From positions 62,001-126,000 of the forward strand of contig NZ_JAQIOY010000009.1 of the NCBI RefSeq assembly GCF_028023555.1: a stretch of 64,000 nucleotides of DNA, given 5' to 3'. Source of the DNA: Thalassococcus_A lentus. Lineage in GTDB: Bacteria; Pseudomonadota; Alphaproteobacteria; Rhodobacterales; Rhodobacteraceae. A program made the translations under genes and the position numbers. The stretch's first letter is position 1. Every line of letters begins with the position of its first letter. Shown here piece after piece: positions 8,715 to 17,829 of this stretch. Under the pieces are notes generated by a model, which was given only the letters and a program-made list of their open reading frames with translations, did no database searches and was not told where the DNA came from.

Positions 8715-10304
8715 TCAATGCCGAAAGTGGCGCATTCCTGTAAAGACCATGGCCAGTCCAGCCTCGTCAGCGGCGGCGATCACTTCGTCATCACGCATCG
8801 AACCGCCAGGCTGGATCACGCAAGACGCGCCCGCGCCTGCAGCTTCCATCAATCCGTCCGCAAATGGGAAGAAGGCGTCAGAGGCCACTGCAGACCCTTG
8901 GGTCAACGGCGCGTCAAGACCCATGGCTTCGGCCATGCGCTCTGCTTTCTTGGCGGCGATCAGTGCGCTGTCCACACGGCTCATCTGACCAGCACCGACA
9001 CCAACCGTCGCGCCGCCATTGACGTAGACAATCGCGTTGGACTTGACGTGCTTGGCCACCTTCCATGCAAACAGCAGATCGCGCATTTGCGCATCCGTTG
9101 GTGCCTTCTTGGTAACGACTTTCAGGTCATCCATCCCGATAAAGCCGCTGTCGCGGTCCTGTACCAGCATACCGCCAGACACCTGACGATAGGCCAGCCC
9201 GGTTTCGCGCGTGTTTGCCAGACCTGTGGTCGTCAACAGGCGCAGGTTCTTTTTGGCGGCGAAAACAGCAATCGCATCGTCATCTGCACCCGGCGCAATA
9301 ACCACCTCGGTGAAAATCTCGACGATCTGTTCTGCGGTTGCTTTGTCCAGACGCTGGTTCAAGGCCACAATCCCGCCAAAAGCAGAGGTGCGGTCACAGT
9401 CGAATGCCTTTTGGTAGGCGTCTTGCAAGCTGGCACCGCGCGCGACGCCACAAGGGTTGGCGTGCTTGATGATCGCGCAGGCCGGGCCGTCAGCCGGATC
9501 GAACTCGCTGACCAGCTCAAACGCGGCATCCGTGTCATTGATATTGTTGTAGGACAGTTCCTTGCCCTGCAGCTGTTCGGCAGTCGCCACGCCCGGCCGG
9601 TTGGAGCCGTCGACATAGAATGCGGCGCGCTGATGCGGGTTCTCGCCATAGCGCAAGGGCTGGGCCAAATGCCCGGCAAAAGCGCGTCGACGTGGGTTCT
9701 GTTCTTCCATGGCATCTGCCATCCAGGTGCTTACGGCTGCGTCATAGGCACCCGTGCGGGCATAGGCGATCTGCGCGAGACGGCGGCGGAACTGAAAAGA
9801 GGTCTGCCCGCCGTTCTGATCCAATTCATGCAGCAGCGCCGTGTAATCCGCGATGTCCACGATAACGTTCACGAAAGCATGGTTTTTGGCAGCCGCCCGA
9901 ATCATGGCCGGGCCACCGATGTCGATATTTTCGATGCAGGTGTCGTAGTCGGCGCCCTTGGCGACGGTTTCTTCGAATGGGTAGAGGTTCACCACCAGCA
10001 GATCGATTGCCCCGATGTCATGCGCTTCCATAGCGGCAACATGATCATCGTTGTCGCGCAGCGCCAGAAGACCGCCGTGCACTTTGGGGTGCAAGGTCTT
10101 AACCCGCCCGTCCATCATCTCTGGAAAGCCTGTAACATCAGACACATCGCGTACATCGATGCCTGCGTCGCGCAGGGCCTTGGCGGATCCACCCGTTGAC
10201 AGAATTTCGACCCCCCGTTCAACCAATGCCGCGGCCAAGTCGATCAGGCCAGTCTTGTCGGATACGGAAATCAGCGCGCGGCGCATTGGGGCGAGGTCTT
10301 GCAT
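8715..10304 (-). CDS. purH: Bifunctional AICAR formyltransferase / IMP cyclohydrolase
   Basis: PurH catalyses the last two steps of purine synthesis: formyl transfer from 10-formyl-THF to AICAR and ring closure to IMP. The 529-residue length is standard. The N-terminal MGS-like IMP cyclohydrolase domain is clear (RRALISVSDKTGL, LSTGGSAKAL, GGRVKTLHPKVHGG-type block), followed by the transformylase domain with KHANPCGVA and SDAFFPFADG. The start at 10304 has a GGGAG ribosome site about eight bases upstream. It follows the heparinase-like gene by 20 bp on the same strand, so the two are probably co-transcribed. Confidence 0.97.
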   Translation of the reverse strand: MQDLAPMRRALISVSDKTGLIDLAAALVERGVEILSTGGSAKALRDAGIDVRDVSDVTGFPEMMDGRVKTLHPKVHGGLLALRDNDDHVAAMEAHDIGAIDLLVVNLYPFEETVAKGADYDTCIENIDIGGPAMIRAAAKNHAFVNVIVDIADYTALLHELDQNGGQTSFQFRRRLAQIAYARTGAYDAAVSTWMADAMEEQNPRRRAFAGHLAQPLRYGENPHQRAAFYVDGSNRPGVATAEQLQGKELSYNNINDTDAAFELVSEFDPADGPACAIIKHANPCGVARGASLQDAYQKAFDCDRTSAFGGIVALNQRLDKATAEQIVEIFTEVVIAPGADDDAIAVFAAKKNLRLLTTTGLANTRETGLAYRQVSGGMLVQDRDSGFIGMDDLKVVTKKAPTDAQMRDLLFAWKVAKHVKSNAIVYVNGGATVGVGAGQMSRVDSALIAAKKAERMAEAMGLDAPLTQGSAVASDAFFPFADGLMEAAGAGASCVIQPGGSMRDDEVIAAADEAGLAMVFTGMRHFRH

Positions 10305-10324
10305 GTCGGAGCTCCCGAGGTGGT

Positions 10325-12073
10325 TCAGATCATCAGATCCGCCTCATCCCGGGACAGGTCACGAACAGCAACAGCCGTTTCATGCGCCTTAGCCAAAGAC
10401 CAGCGGACGCGCGTCGCATACTTCATCGCGCGCCCAGATAGAACAACCTGTTTTGTCGCGCGTGGCTGGAGTCGCCCTTTTTCGAGGTAAACGGACGGCT
10501 CAATGGTCATTTCCGCGGCACCGCTCGAGCGCAGAACCCAGATTTCGCCAGATCGCAGCGCCATCGAGACGGCAGCACCGCCCATGTCGAGCGCAACATC
10601 AACTTCTGGGTGCAGATGAAAATGAATCTGGAACGGCAAGCCGGCCAGCCTCACGCCATCCATGGCTTTGTCGAACCGTTTCTTGTCGGTATTGTCGAGC
10701 GCGACCAGATAGTCTTCACCTTCAAGCGAACGGCCATCGAGACTGAGCTTCAGACTGCGTGCATGTGTCAGGCCTTGTTCCCGCACGTAGCCATCATGCC
10801 CACCCTCAAAGCGGTAACCATCGGCAAGGTGCTGCAATTCGACCGGAACTTCTTTGGGGCCGTCTTCGAGCAGTTCGTGCTCGGCCAGACCAACCCATCG
10901 CGAAGTGGTCAAGCGCGCGCTGGAAAACCCTTCGAGACACAGCGCGGAATGAGACGGTGTAGCCCGCCCGGCCCGACGCCATTCGGAACCAAAGGTCTGG
11001 CCGGACCCGCAATTCACGATCAGCGGGCGACGACCCGATGTCACTTCGAATGCCAGCGTCGAGGCGTGAGATTGGATCGAAGCACGTCCCTTTGGCGGCG
11101 CGGCCGCGTCGATCAGAACAGAGGTCCGTCCTGCGGACAGACGGGCATAACCCATCGCCAACCCCTTGACCTGCCGCTTCTTGCTGCGAGACGCGGCCAG
11201 AGCCTGATCCAGACGACCATCCAAACCCCGGCCGCCGCCATGGAACCGGGCAAGACCACCATCCGCATGCCGCAAAGTGCGCAGCGTCGGTGCGATGCGT
11301 GCAATCGCATCAACCAAACCGGCACCCGGTTCCTTGCCCGCCTCTTCGAGCGCCGCCTGCGCCCAGGTCAGCAAAGTAAAGACTTCCAGCAACTCTTCTG
11401 GATTGCGGGTCGGGATACCGCCCTGGCTGTCGATCTGACGGGCGCATTCGGCCTCAAGACCGGATTGCGCAGCGGCCGTGTGCCCCTCCATGCCCTGGAT
11501 CGACAATGAGGCATAAAGCAAGCCGGTCAGCGCCTCAAACTTGGGCAGCCCCGGCATCGCCTTTTGCCCGCGCCGCGCGAGGAATTGCGTCTGCGCCGCC
11601 AAGGCCTTGTAAAACTGTTCCGATTGTTCCGGCGTCCGGCCACGCAGCACAAACAGTGCATGGTGAATCCAGCGAATGACACGGCGCCCGGTCAACTCGG
11701 GGGTCCAGCCCACACCCTGACCACGCCCGTAGCGGTCGATCCAGCCCCATAACCAGCCCTGCGCCAATTCGCGGGCCTTTGTATCACCGACCGCGGCCAG
11801 ATCATCGAGCCATGCAAAGCCATGGATTTCTTCGGCGTAGTCAGCCGAAGGATGCGGCAAATCCCAGATCATCGCGTCCTTGGCTTCGACCAGATGCCCC
11901 GAGAACATCAAGTTGCCGGCAACCAATTGTCGTCCGCGCGCAAAATAGCCAATGGTTCTTGGTTCGGGCTGGGAAACAAACCCCGTCGCAGCCCGGGCAC
12001 GCGCCGCGATACGCGCATGGAAACGGTTCATCAACCGCGCCTGTTTCGCACGCAAATGCTGCACCCGATCCAT
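10325..12073 (-). CDS. Heparinase II/III family protein
   Basis: About 582 residues from the ATG at 12073. The track-length frame continues upstream through the 3' end of rsmB, but those codons are not credible coding sequence. The N-terminal half is helical with W-rich stretches (IWDLPHP, QGWLWGWIDRYG, GVGWTPELTGRRVIRWIHHA) typical of the alpha/alpha toroid of heparinase II/III and alginate-lyase-like proteins. The C-terminal half is beta-rich (VEVDVALDMGG region), as in the family's sandwich domain. I see no signal peptide, which is odd for a polysaccharide lyase. The gene lies between rsmB and purH, a housekeeping setting suggesting an envelope or cytosolic role rather than sugar scavenging. 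Confidence 0.8.
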   Translation of the reverse strand: MDRVQHLRAKQARLMNRFHARIAARARAATGFVSQPEPRTIGYFARGRQLVAGNLMFSGHLVEAKDAMIWDLPHPSADYAEEIHGFAWLDDLAAVGDTKARELAQGWLWGWIDRYGRGQGVGWTPELTGRRVIRWIHHALFVLRGRTPEQSEQFYKALAAQTQFLARRGQKAMPGLPKFEALTGLLYASLSIQGMEGHTAAAQSGLEAECARQIDSQGGIPTRNPEELLEVFTLLTWAQAALEEAGKEPGAGLVDAIARIAPTLRTLRHADGGLARFHGGGRGLDGRLDQALAASRSKKRQVKGLAMGYARLSAGRTSVLIDAAAPPKGRASIQSHASTLAFEVTSGRRPLIVNCGSGQTFGSEWRRAGRATPSHSALCLEGFSSARLTTSRWVGLAEHELLEDGPKEVPVELQHLADGYRFEGGHDGYVREQGLTHARSLKLSLDGRSLEGEDYLVALDNTDKKRFDKAMDGVRLAGLPFQIHFHLHPEVDVALDMGGAAVSMALRSGEIWVLRSSGAAEMTIEPSVYLEKGRLQPRATKQVVLSGRAMKYATRVRWSLAKAHETAVAVRDLSRDEADLMI

Positions 12074-12194
12074 ATGACTGACCTTGTCCTGCCCAAAACT
12101 GTTGTGTGGGCTGCTCTGCCCTATGCGGTGTTTCCCGCTTTTGTTGCGCACACAATAGCGCGACTGGCGTGCCAAGTCATTAGGCTTGTGTGAA

Positions 12195-13451
12195 TCAGGC
12201 CTTTTGCAAAGCCGCCATGTAGAAACCGTCCATCCCGCCCTTATCAGACCAATAATCAGGACGCAGACGCAGCCCACCGTCCGGCGCCAGCCAAGTCGCT
12301 TCAATTCCAGCACTTTCCGGCTTCAAAAGCGCAAGCTCCGGATGCACGGCAAGCATATCTTCGATGTGGCATTCGCCCTCGTCCGGCAAGAGCGAGCACG
12401 TGGCAAAAACCAGCCGCCCACCGGGTTTGACCAGAGTTATGGCATGGGCCAGCATCGCGGCCTGCAGTTCAATAAGGGCGCCGATTTTTTCACCCAACTG
12501 AATATGCGGCAAATCTGGATGCCGCCGGATTGTGCCGGTTGCCGAACAGGGCGCGTCCAACAAAACGGCATCGTATTGGCCGCTGTGCTCCAGCGCATCT
12601 CCTTCGACCAGTTTGGCCCGAAGTCCGGTGCGCGATAGGTTTTCTTCGACGCGGGCCAAACGCGCCGCCGACAAATCAAGCGCCGTGACCTCAGCGCCAG
12701 CCGCCGCCAACTGAAGTGTCTTGCCACCCGGTGCTGCACAAAGATCCAGTACGCTCTGGCCTCTGACATCACCCAAAAGACGCGCGGGCATTGCCGCAGC
12801 GGCGTCCTGCACCCACCAATCGCCTGCCTCAAACCCCGGCAAAGCCGTCACCTGCCCCGCATCCATCAAGCGGATTGTACCGGTTGGCAGGAGCGTTCCG
12901 CCCAGCGCTTCAGCCACTGCCGCGGGATCGTGTTTGGCGGAGATATCCAGTGGTGCGCCTGAAAAATGCGCCGCCTCCATAGCGGTGACTGCGTCGCTGC
13001 CCCAAGCGTCCACCAAGGGACCGCGCAGCCATTTGGGCAACCGAGGAACTCGCAGCACCTGCCATTTTTCCGGGGCCTCTGCTGCCAATTTGCGCAGAAC
13101 CGCATTGATCAGCCCGCGCATCCCGGCGGTTCGCTTGCCTGCCGCGGCAATATTTACGCAGTCATTAACGACACCATGCGCCGCGCCGCCCGTGGCCAGT
13201 TCAACCGCTCCCAGCCTCAGAATATTCATGACCCGTCCAGCGGGCGCTTTGCGCAAATGCGGCTTAAGCAATCTGTCTGCACGCTCAAGCCCCCGCAGGG
13301 TATCAGCCGCAAGTCGTAGTGCGGCGGCGCGGTCAGCCGGGGCCAATTCGTTCAGCTTGGACGCCGCCTCGCCCAAACGTTTGGCATCGTTCAAGACCAA
13401 GCCCAATAGATCGACGGCCGCCTTGCGGGCCGGGCTGTAGCGATTGGACAT
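12195..13451 (-). CDS. rsmB: 16S rRNA (cytosine-967 C5)-methyltransferase family protein
   Basis: About 418 residues starting at the ATG at 13451 (MSNRYSPARKAA); upstream codons in the open frame look non-coding. The N-terminal 130 residues form a NusB-like RNA-binding domain with ILRLGAVELATGGAAHGVVNDCVNIA. The C-terminal domain is a Rossmann methyltransferase with the SAM loop LDLCAAPGGKT and the catalytic PCSATG cysteine (LLDAPCSATGTIRRHPD), plus a second conserved cysteine in FATCSLLPDEGE. It modifies 16S rRNA during 30S assembly. It is the first gene of the minus-strand block and is divergent from the SDHAF4-like gene. Confidence 0.93.
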   Translation of the reverse strand: MSNRYSPARKAAVDLLGLVLNDAKRLGEAASKLNELAPADRAAALRLAADTLRGLERADRLLKPHLRKAPAGRVMNILRLGAVELATGGAAHGVVNDCVNIAAAGKRTAGMRGLINAVLRKLAAEAPEKWQVLRVPRLPKWLRGPLVDAWGSDAVTAMEAAHFSGAPLDISAKHDPAAVAEALGGTLLPTGTIRLMDAGQVTALPGFEAGDWWVQDAAAAMPARLLGDVRGQSVLDLCAAPGGKTLQLAAAGAEVTALDLSAARLARVEENLSRTGLRAKLVEGDALEHSGQYDAVLLDAPCSATGTIRRHPDLPHIQLGEKIGALIELQAAMLAHAITLVKPGGRLVFATCSLLPDEGECHIEDMLAVHPELALLKPESAGIEATWLAPDGGLRLRPDYWSDKGGMDGFYMAALQKA

Positions 13452-13551
13452 GTAGGCTCCAGAAGTTGATGGCCCCAGAGGGCACGCGGCAAAAGCTTGC
13501 TCAAACAGCGCAGCGGCGTATATCAGCGGGACAGAGCTTAGGAAAGCCGCG

Positions 13552-13752
13552 ATGGACAACGATACACAAGACCCGAACCGTGAATTGCCCCCAGCAGCGC
13601 AACGTGCCCTTGCCGAGGCGGCAGAACGGCGTGCAAAGCTGGAGGCTGAATCCGAAACAAACCCTGCCCCCAAAGAGCTGGGCGGGCGCGATGGGCCAGA
13701 GCCTGTCCGCTATGGTGATTGGGAAAAGAAGGGCATCGCGATCGATTTCTGA
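13552..13752 (+). CDS. DUF1674 / SDHAF4-like succinate dehydrogenase assembly factor
   Basis: A 66-residue soluble protein. The Glu/Ala-rich N-terminal half is followed by the family signature: a GGRDGPEPVRYGDWEKKG block ending in IAIDF. In mitochondria SDHAF4 (Sdh8) binds the free flavinylated SdhA subunit and helps it assemble with SdhB; the bacterial role is inferred from homology. The start follows a short upstream region shared divergently with rsmB. The sdh operon is about 11 kb away in the same window, so proximity is loose. The sequence match to the C-terminal signature is strong; the function in this organism is an inference. Confidence 0.85.
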   Translation: MDNDTQDPNRELPPAAQRALAEAAERRAKLEAESETNPAPKELGGRDGPEPVRYGDWEKKGIAIDF

Positions 13753-13770
13753 GGCGCGTTTCGGGTATAC

Positions 13771-14139
13771 TTATCTAAGCTTGAAATCAGCCGAGTCGCC
13801 ATTGCCCTGATCCGATGTGAACCGGATGCGATTACCATTTGCCCGCACTTCCTGACAATTGTAACCAAGTTCATCGCCGCCCCAATTCAAGTCCCGGCAG
13901 AAGTAACCGTTTTGCCAACGCCAGTTGCCCGTCACGTCCCAGCGTGCCCCTTTGCCGCTAATGCTGCCATCCGGGGCAACCCGCAGTTTGACCAGAGGGC
14001 GAGTCAACGTTTTGCCCTGTACCAGTTGAACAAAAGACGCGCGATCCGACACCTTGGAAAATTCAGCAACGGCGGGGCCGGCCAAAACCAGCCCCAGCAG
14101 GACCCCAGCAACTGAAATTGTTCCGCGCATCATCGTCAC
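13771..14139 (-). CDS. Small secreted protein of unknown function
   Basis: A 122-residue protein with a clear signal peptide (ISVAGVLLGLVLAGPAVA, cleavage after AVA). The mature part of about 95 residues is predicted beta-rich, with repeated aromatic-charged patches (WDVTGNWRWQNGYFCRDLNWGG) and two cysteines (in YFCRD and YNCQE) that could form a disulfide in the periplasm. I do not recognise a characterised family; the look is of small periplasmic proteins common in Rhodobacteraceae. It lies 109 bp downstream of dapB on the same strand. It is convergent with the SDHAF4-like gene, 18 bp apart. Confidence 0.75.
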   Translation of the reverse strand: MTMMRGTISVAGVLLGLVLAGPAVAEFSKVSDRASFVQLVQGKTLTRPLVKLRVAPDGSISGKGARWDVTGNWRWQNGYFCRDLNWGGDELGYNCQEVRANGNRIRFTSDQGNGDSADFKLR

Positions 14140-14248
14140 CCCACGGCATGCATGTTTGTCGTGAAAAGATACGTAGGGCGGAAAAATTTAGATCAAACAA
14201 AGATCAGCCCGAACTGTGCGCTGTGCAACTTTCCGCTGGTCGTGATGT

Positions 14249-15067
14249 TCAGGTCGCCTTGAGGCCCAAAACGTCCAGCATGTCATAGGCGCCGGGACCT
14301 TTGTCCTGGCCCCACAGCGCGGCCTTCAATGCACCGCGGGCAAACAATGCCCGATCAGAGGCGATATGCTTGATGGCGATGCGCTCCCCAGCAGCGGCAA
14401 ACAGCACCTCATGCTCACCCACAATGTCGCCACCGCGCACTGCATGAAAGCCGATATCACCACGTTTACGCGCGCCAGTGATCCCGTCCCGGCCCCGGTC
14501 AGACACATCATCAAGCGCAACGCCGCGCCCTTCGGCAGCAGCTTCGCCTAGCATGAGAGCCGTACCGGACGGGGCATCCACCTTGTGATGATGATGGGCC
14601 TCAATGATCTCGATATCCCAATCTTCGTCCAAAGCGGCCGCAACCTGTTTCGTGACCTGCGTCAGAAGATTAACGCCCAGAGACATATTGCCAGCCCGGA
14701 CAATCACCGCATGGCGCGCTGCACGGTCGATGGCCGCAATGTCATCGTCCGACAGCCCAGTGGTTCCAATCACGTGAACCGCGCGAGCCTGTGCCGCCAG
14801 TTCGGAAAAGGCCACCGTTGCGGCCGGTGCGGTGAAATCAATCACTGCCTGCGCGCGCGCAAAAACTTCGAGTGGGTCGTCTTCGACCACAACACCCAGC
14901 TCCACGCCGCCCATACATTGCCCCAGATCGCGCCCGACCCAATCGTGTCCGGCCCGTTCAAGAGCGCCGACCAACCGCATGCCGTCATGCGCCAGAATCT
15001 CACGCACCAGCATCTGACCCATACGGCCTGATACGCCTGTAACCACCACACCCGGCAGATCGCTCAT
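14249..15067 (-). CDS. dapB: 4-hydroxy-tetrahydrodipicolinate reductase
   Basis: DapB reduces the DapA product with NAD(P)H in the diaminopimelate/lysine pathway. The 272-residue length is standard. The N-terminal Rossmann motif VTGVSGRMGQ binds the dinucleotide; IDFTAPAAT and IGTTGLSDDD are typical. The catalytic block EAHHHHKVDAPSGTA supplies the active histidine and lysine. The gene is divergent from rbfA with an 86-bp gap. dapA is 10 kb away on the opposite strand, so regulation is probably independent. Confidence 0.97.
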   Translation of the reverse strand: MSDLPGVVVTGVSGRMGQMLVREILAHDGMRLVGALERAGHDWVGRDLGQCMGGVELGVVVEDDPLEVFARAQAVIDFTAPAATVAFSELAAQARAVHVIGTTGLSDDDIAAIDRAARHAVIVRAGNMSLGVNLLTQVTKQVAAALDEDWDIEIIEAHHHHKVDAPSGTALMLGEAAAEGRGVALDDVSDRGRDGITGARKRGDIGFHAVRGGDIVGEHEVLFAAAGERIAIKHIASDRALFARGALKAALWGQDKGPGAYDMLDVLGLKAT

Positions 15068-15153
15068 GTCTCGGCACTCCCTTGCTTATTCGCGCTTGCA
15101 TAACCTGCGTTGCGCCGCTTGGCAAAGCCCTGCGATATGCGTACATCTGGGCC

Positions 15154-15549
15154 ATGGCAGGCAAACACTCAAAAGAGGGGCGCGGCCCCGGTCAAAGGCA
15201 GCTCCGCGTAGGCGAGCTTATCCGCAGGCAGTTGTCGGAAACACTGATGCGTGGCGATATCCACGATCCCGATCTGAACAGATTGAATCTGACGGTCAGC
15301 GAAGTCACGGTTTCCCCTGATTTGCAGATCGCGACAGTCTATCTGGTCCCGCTGGGCGGCAAAGGGCAGGAGGACATGTTCGACCTGTTGCACCGCAATC
15401 GCGGAGAAATGCGCCGCGCGATTTCGCGCGGTTTGACCCTTAAGCACACGCCGCAGCTTCGGTTCCGTCTCGACGAAACATTTGACCGCATGGATGAAAC
15501 GCGGCGGTTGCTCAGTCAGGACGCGGTGCGCCGCGATCTGGAGAGCTAG
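15154..15549 (+). CDS. rbfA: Ribosome-binding factor A
   Basis: RbfA is a KH-fold protein that binds the 30S subunit and assists 16S rRNA 5' end maturation. From the ATG at 15154 the protein is 131 residues, a normal length; the frame is open 72 bases further upstream but those residues do not fit the family. Conserved pieces are RVGELIRRQLSETL, DPDLNRLNLTVSEV, the DLQIATVYLVPLGG strand and PQLRFRLDETFDRMDE near the C-terminus. The basic N-terminal tail (AGKHSKEGRGPGQRQL) is common in alphaproteobacterial RbfA. The phosphodiester glycosidase gene follows almost immediately. Confidence 0.94.
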   Translation: MAGKHSKEGRGPGQRQLRVGELIRRQLSETLMRGDIHDPDLNRLNLTVSEVTVSPDLQIATVYLVPLGGKGQEDMFDLLHRNRGEMRRAISRGLTLKHTPQLRFRLDETFDRMDETRRLLSQDAVRRDLES

Positions 15550-15553
15550 CCTC

Positions 15554-16303
15554 TTGCGCTGCGCAGCCATCAGCCTTGCGCTCTGCGGCGTTCTTTGGCT
15601 CAGCCCACAGGCTGCAAAGGCTGTCGAATGCGAAACGCTGGAACACAGTGGCAACAGCTATGCTGTATGCGAGGTCAACCCGGCGACCGAGGAACTGCGC
15701 CTTTTCCGGGCTGACCCAACCGGTATCGTGTACGGCCACTTTTCCGAACTTGAAACGATGCTTGGCGCCTTTGACAAGAAACTGGCCTTTGCGATGAATG
15801 CCGGCATGTATCACCCGGATCGGGCACCGGTCGGACATTATGTCGAAGACGGTGCCGAACAGATGCGTGTGATCCCAAATGCCGGTCCAGGCAATTTCGG
15901 TCTGCTGCCCAATGGTATCTTTTGCATTCGGGACAGACGTGCAGACGTTATCGAGACGCGCGATTATCTGGCGTCCCGCCCGGATTGCACACATGCAACG
16001 CAATCCGGCCCGATGCTTGTGATCGACGGCGCGCTGCATCCCCGATTTCTGCCTGACAGCACGTCGCGCCATATTCGCAACGCTGTGGGCACGTCGATCG
16101 ATGGGCGCCGGGCGGTCTTTGCAATTTCGGACAACGCTGTCACGTTCTACGAATTCGCCAAGTTCTTCCGGGATGTCCTGAAACTGCCCAATGCGCTTTT
16201 TCTGGATGGCAACGTATCAAGACTCTTTGCGCCTCGTCTGGGGCGCGACGATCGGGGCCGCCAGATGGGCCCGATCGTGGCTGTTGTCGAACCCGAAAGC
16301 TAA
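15554..16303 (+). CDS. Secreted phosphodiester glycosidase (NAGPA/DUF2233) family protein
   Basis: I chose the TTG at 15554 because it follows a GGAGAG ribosome site with about eight bases spacing and begins a clean signal peptide (RCAAISLALCGVLWLSPQAAKA); the longer frame would overlap rbfA in another frame. The product is about 249 residues. It shows the family blocks AFAMNAGMYHPDRAPVGHYVEDG, GNFGLLPNGIFCI, ATQSGPMLVIDG, RNAVGTSIDGR and NALFLDGNVSRL. The family includes the mammalian uncovering enzyme and bacterial exopolysaccharide-linked proteins that act on phosphodiester-linked sugars. The bacterial substrate is unknown. It is convergent with the acyltransferase gene, 8 bp away. Confidence 0.87.
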   Translation: MRCAAISLALCGVLWLSPQAAKAVECETLEHSGNSYAVCEVNPATEELRLFRADPTGIVYGHFSELETMLGAFDKKLAFAMNAGMYHPDRAPVGHYVEDGAEQMRVIPNAGPGNFGLLPNGIFCIRDRRADVIETRDYLASRPDCTHATQSGPMLVIDGALHPRFLPDSTSRHIRNAVGTSIDGRRAVFAISDNAVTFYEFAKFFRDVLKLPNALFLDGNVSRLFAPRLGRDDRGRQMGPIVAVVEPES

Positions 16304-16311
16304 CGCATCGG

Positions 16312-17652
16312 TCAGGTCTGAACCTGCTCAATGGAATTGGCATAAAACTGCAGAACATCCGTTTCGACGACCCGCAGTTTGCCGTTGTCTTCTGTGATCA
16401 GGCCCCGTTCCAGCAGCGCGCGCAATCCGACCTCGACAGCGTAGTCCCGGTTGTCGCGCGGGACATGCATATGAACGCCCTGTAGCTTTTCCGCAAATTC
16501 CGAAAAGGCAATTTCAAGGTCCGCACGCGTTTCAGCGCCGTTCAACAGAAGACGTGCGATCAATGGGACTGGCAACACTGGAATCAAAGCCGAAATTCGC
16601 GCGATCAAACGTTCCGCCAAAGCCTCCGAGTCTTCGGCCAGTTCGGGCGCGTCCCTCAGGGAAACCGGCGCGCCAAAACTGACGGCTGCATATCCGAACC
16701 GATGAAACCGGCCTGTCACACGCAGCCACAGCTGCCGAATGATTGCCTTGGCGACATGGCTGATCTTCGCGTCAAACCGGCGGCCGCCCTTCTTGTCTGC
16801 GGCTATCAGAACTCGGTCTTCGAGAACGCGATCGTAGTTAAGGGCCACGGGTACGAACACCACGTCGCGTTCAGACAAATCCAGCCCATCGACCATGTAG
16901 GTCAGCAGACCCATTTTCGGCGGCTGCACAGCACCATTCAGGCTTAGACCACCTTCGGGGAAAATGGCCTGCGTGACACCGCCCGCCGTCGACATCTGCA
17001 CATAGCGCCTCAGCACCATGCGATAGAGGGCGTTGCGCGATTTTCTGCGAATGAAGTAGGCCCCCATCATTCGGATCAGTCCAGACAGCGGCCATACCTG
17101 TGCCCATTCGCCCACAGCATAAGACAAGGCCGAACGATCCGCAGCCAGATGAGTGACCAGCACGTAGTCCATATTGGACCTGTGGTTCATTACAAAGACC
17201 ACAGTTGCATCACGATCGACCTTGGACAGAGCCTCTTCGTCGTGATGCGCCAGCCGAACCCGGTAAAGCGCATTGGACAACCAGCGCGCCAGTCGAACAC
17301 CCCAGCCGAAATAGGCAAATGCCGAAAAGCTGGGAACGATTTCCTTGGCATAGCGCTGCGCCCTCTGAAAGGCGACGTCCTCTCGAATGCCCTCTTTCTT
17401 GGCGTGATCCACAATCGCCTGAGTGACCTCAGGATCATACAGAATGCGCTGAATCAGATCGTAGCGGCGCAGCAGACGAAAGGGTTCAATCGGACGATCA
17501 AGCCGTTCGTTCAGCCGGTCCACGGCCTTTTGCATCCGCCGCCGGAAAAACCAGCGCACAGAGGGAAACAGAAAATGAGAGGCAAAAGTGACCGCCGCGA
17601 AAAGCACGATCAGTACAAAAAACCATAGAGGAAGCGTCACAGGTGCGGTCAT
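16312..17652 (-). CDS. Glycerol-3-phosphate acyltransferase-like (PlsB/PlsC fold) protein
   Basis: About 446 residues from the ATG at 17652. One N-terminal membrane helix (LPLWFFVLIVLFAAVTFASHFLF) is followed by a basic region (RWFFRRRMQKAVDRLNERLDR) and the acyltransferase domain. The HX4D catalytic motif lies in NHRSNMDY, the substrate motif in FPEGGLSLNG, and FVPVALNYDRVLEDR is the later conserved block. The organisation resembles GPAT/PlsB-type enzymes that acylate glycerol-3-phosphate at sn-1, though it is much shorter than E. coli PlsB. A true PlsC homologue occurs at 47.6 kb, so the two may act in sequence in phospholipid synthesis; this is an inference. Confidence 0.82.
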   Translation of the reverse strand: MTAPVTLPLWFFVLIVLFAAVTFASHFLFPSVRWFFRRRMQKAVDRLNERLDRPIEPFRLLRRYDLIQRILYDPEVTQAIVDHAKKEGIREDVAFQRAQRYAKEIVPSFSAFAYFGWGVRLARWLSNALYRVRLAHHDEEALSKVDRDATVVFVMNHRSNMDYVLVTHLAADRSALSYAVGEWAQVWPLSGLIRMMGAYFIRRKSRNALYRMVLRRYVQMSTAGGVTQAIFPEGGLSLNGAVQPPKMGLLTYMVDGLDLSERDVVFVPVALNYDRVLEDRVLIAADKKGGRRFDAKISHVAKAIIRQLWLRVTGRFHRFGYAAVSFGAPVSLRDAPELAEDSEALAERLIARISALIPVLPVPLIARLLLNGAETRADLEIAFSEFAEKLQGVHMHVPRDNRDYAVEVGLRALLERGLITEDNGKLRVVETDVLQFYANSIEQVQT

Positions 17653-17799
17653 CGGGCCACCGTGAACGACCAAGTGACCCACTGCAAGGGTTCGTCTGTA
17701 TAGTCTGTTGCCATGACGTGACGATCCGCGCACGCAAAACACTGTCATGAAAACAGGGTTGCGTTTATGCTGCACCTGCTCACGCTGCAGCGCGGCGAA

Positions 17800-17829
17800 T
17801 TGACAGCGACATAATATTTCGCAATAACT
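17800..17829 (+). promoter_or_regulatory. Candidate sigma70-type promoter of ecm
   Basis: A perfect TTGACA -35 hexamer at 17800 is followed, after 17 bp, by AATAAC (four of six matches to TATAAT) at 17823. It lies about 55-80 bp upstream of the ecm start. Assigned from spacing and consensus only. Confidence 0.45.

Noticed and set aside
8718..10199. 493-residue plus-strand open frame opposite purH
   Set aside because: Shadow of purH; composition follows the codon bias of the opposite strand.
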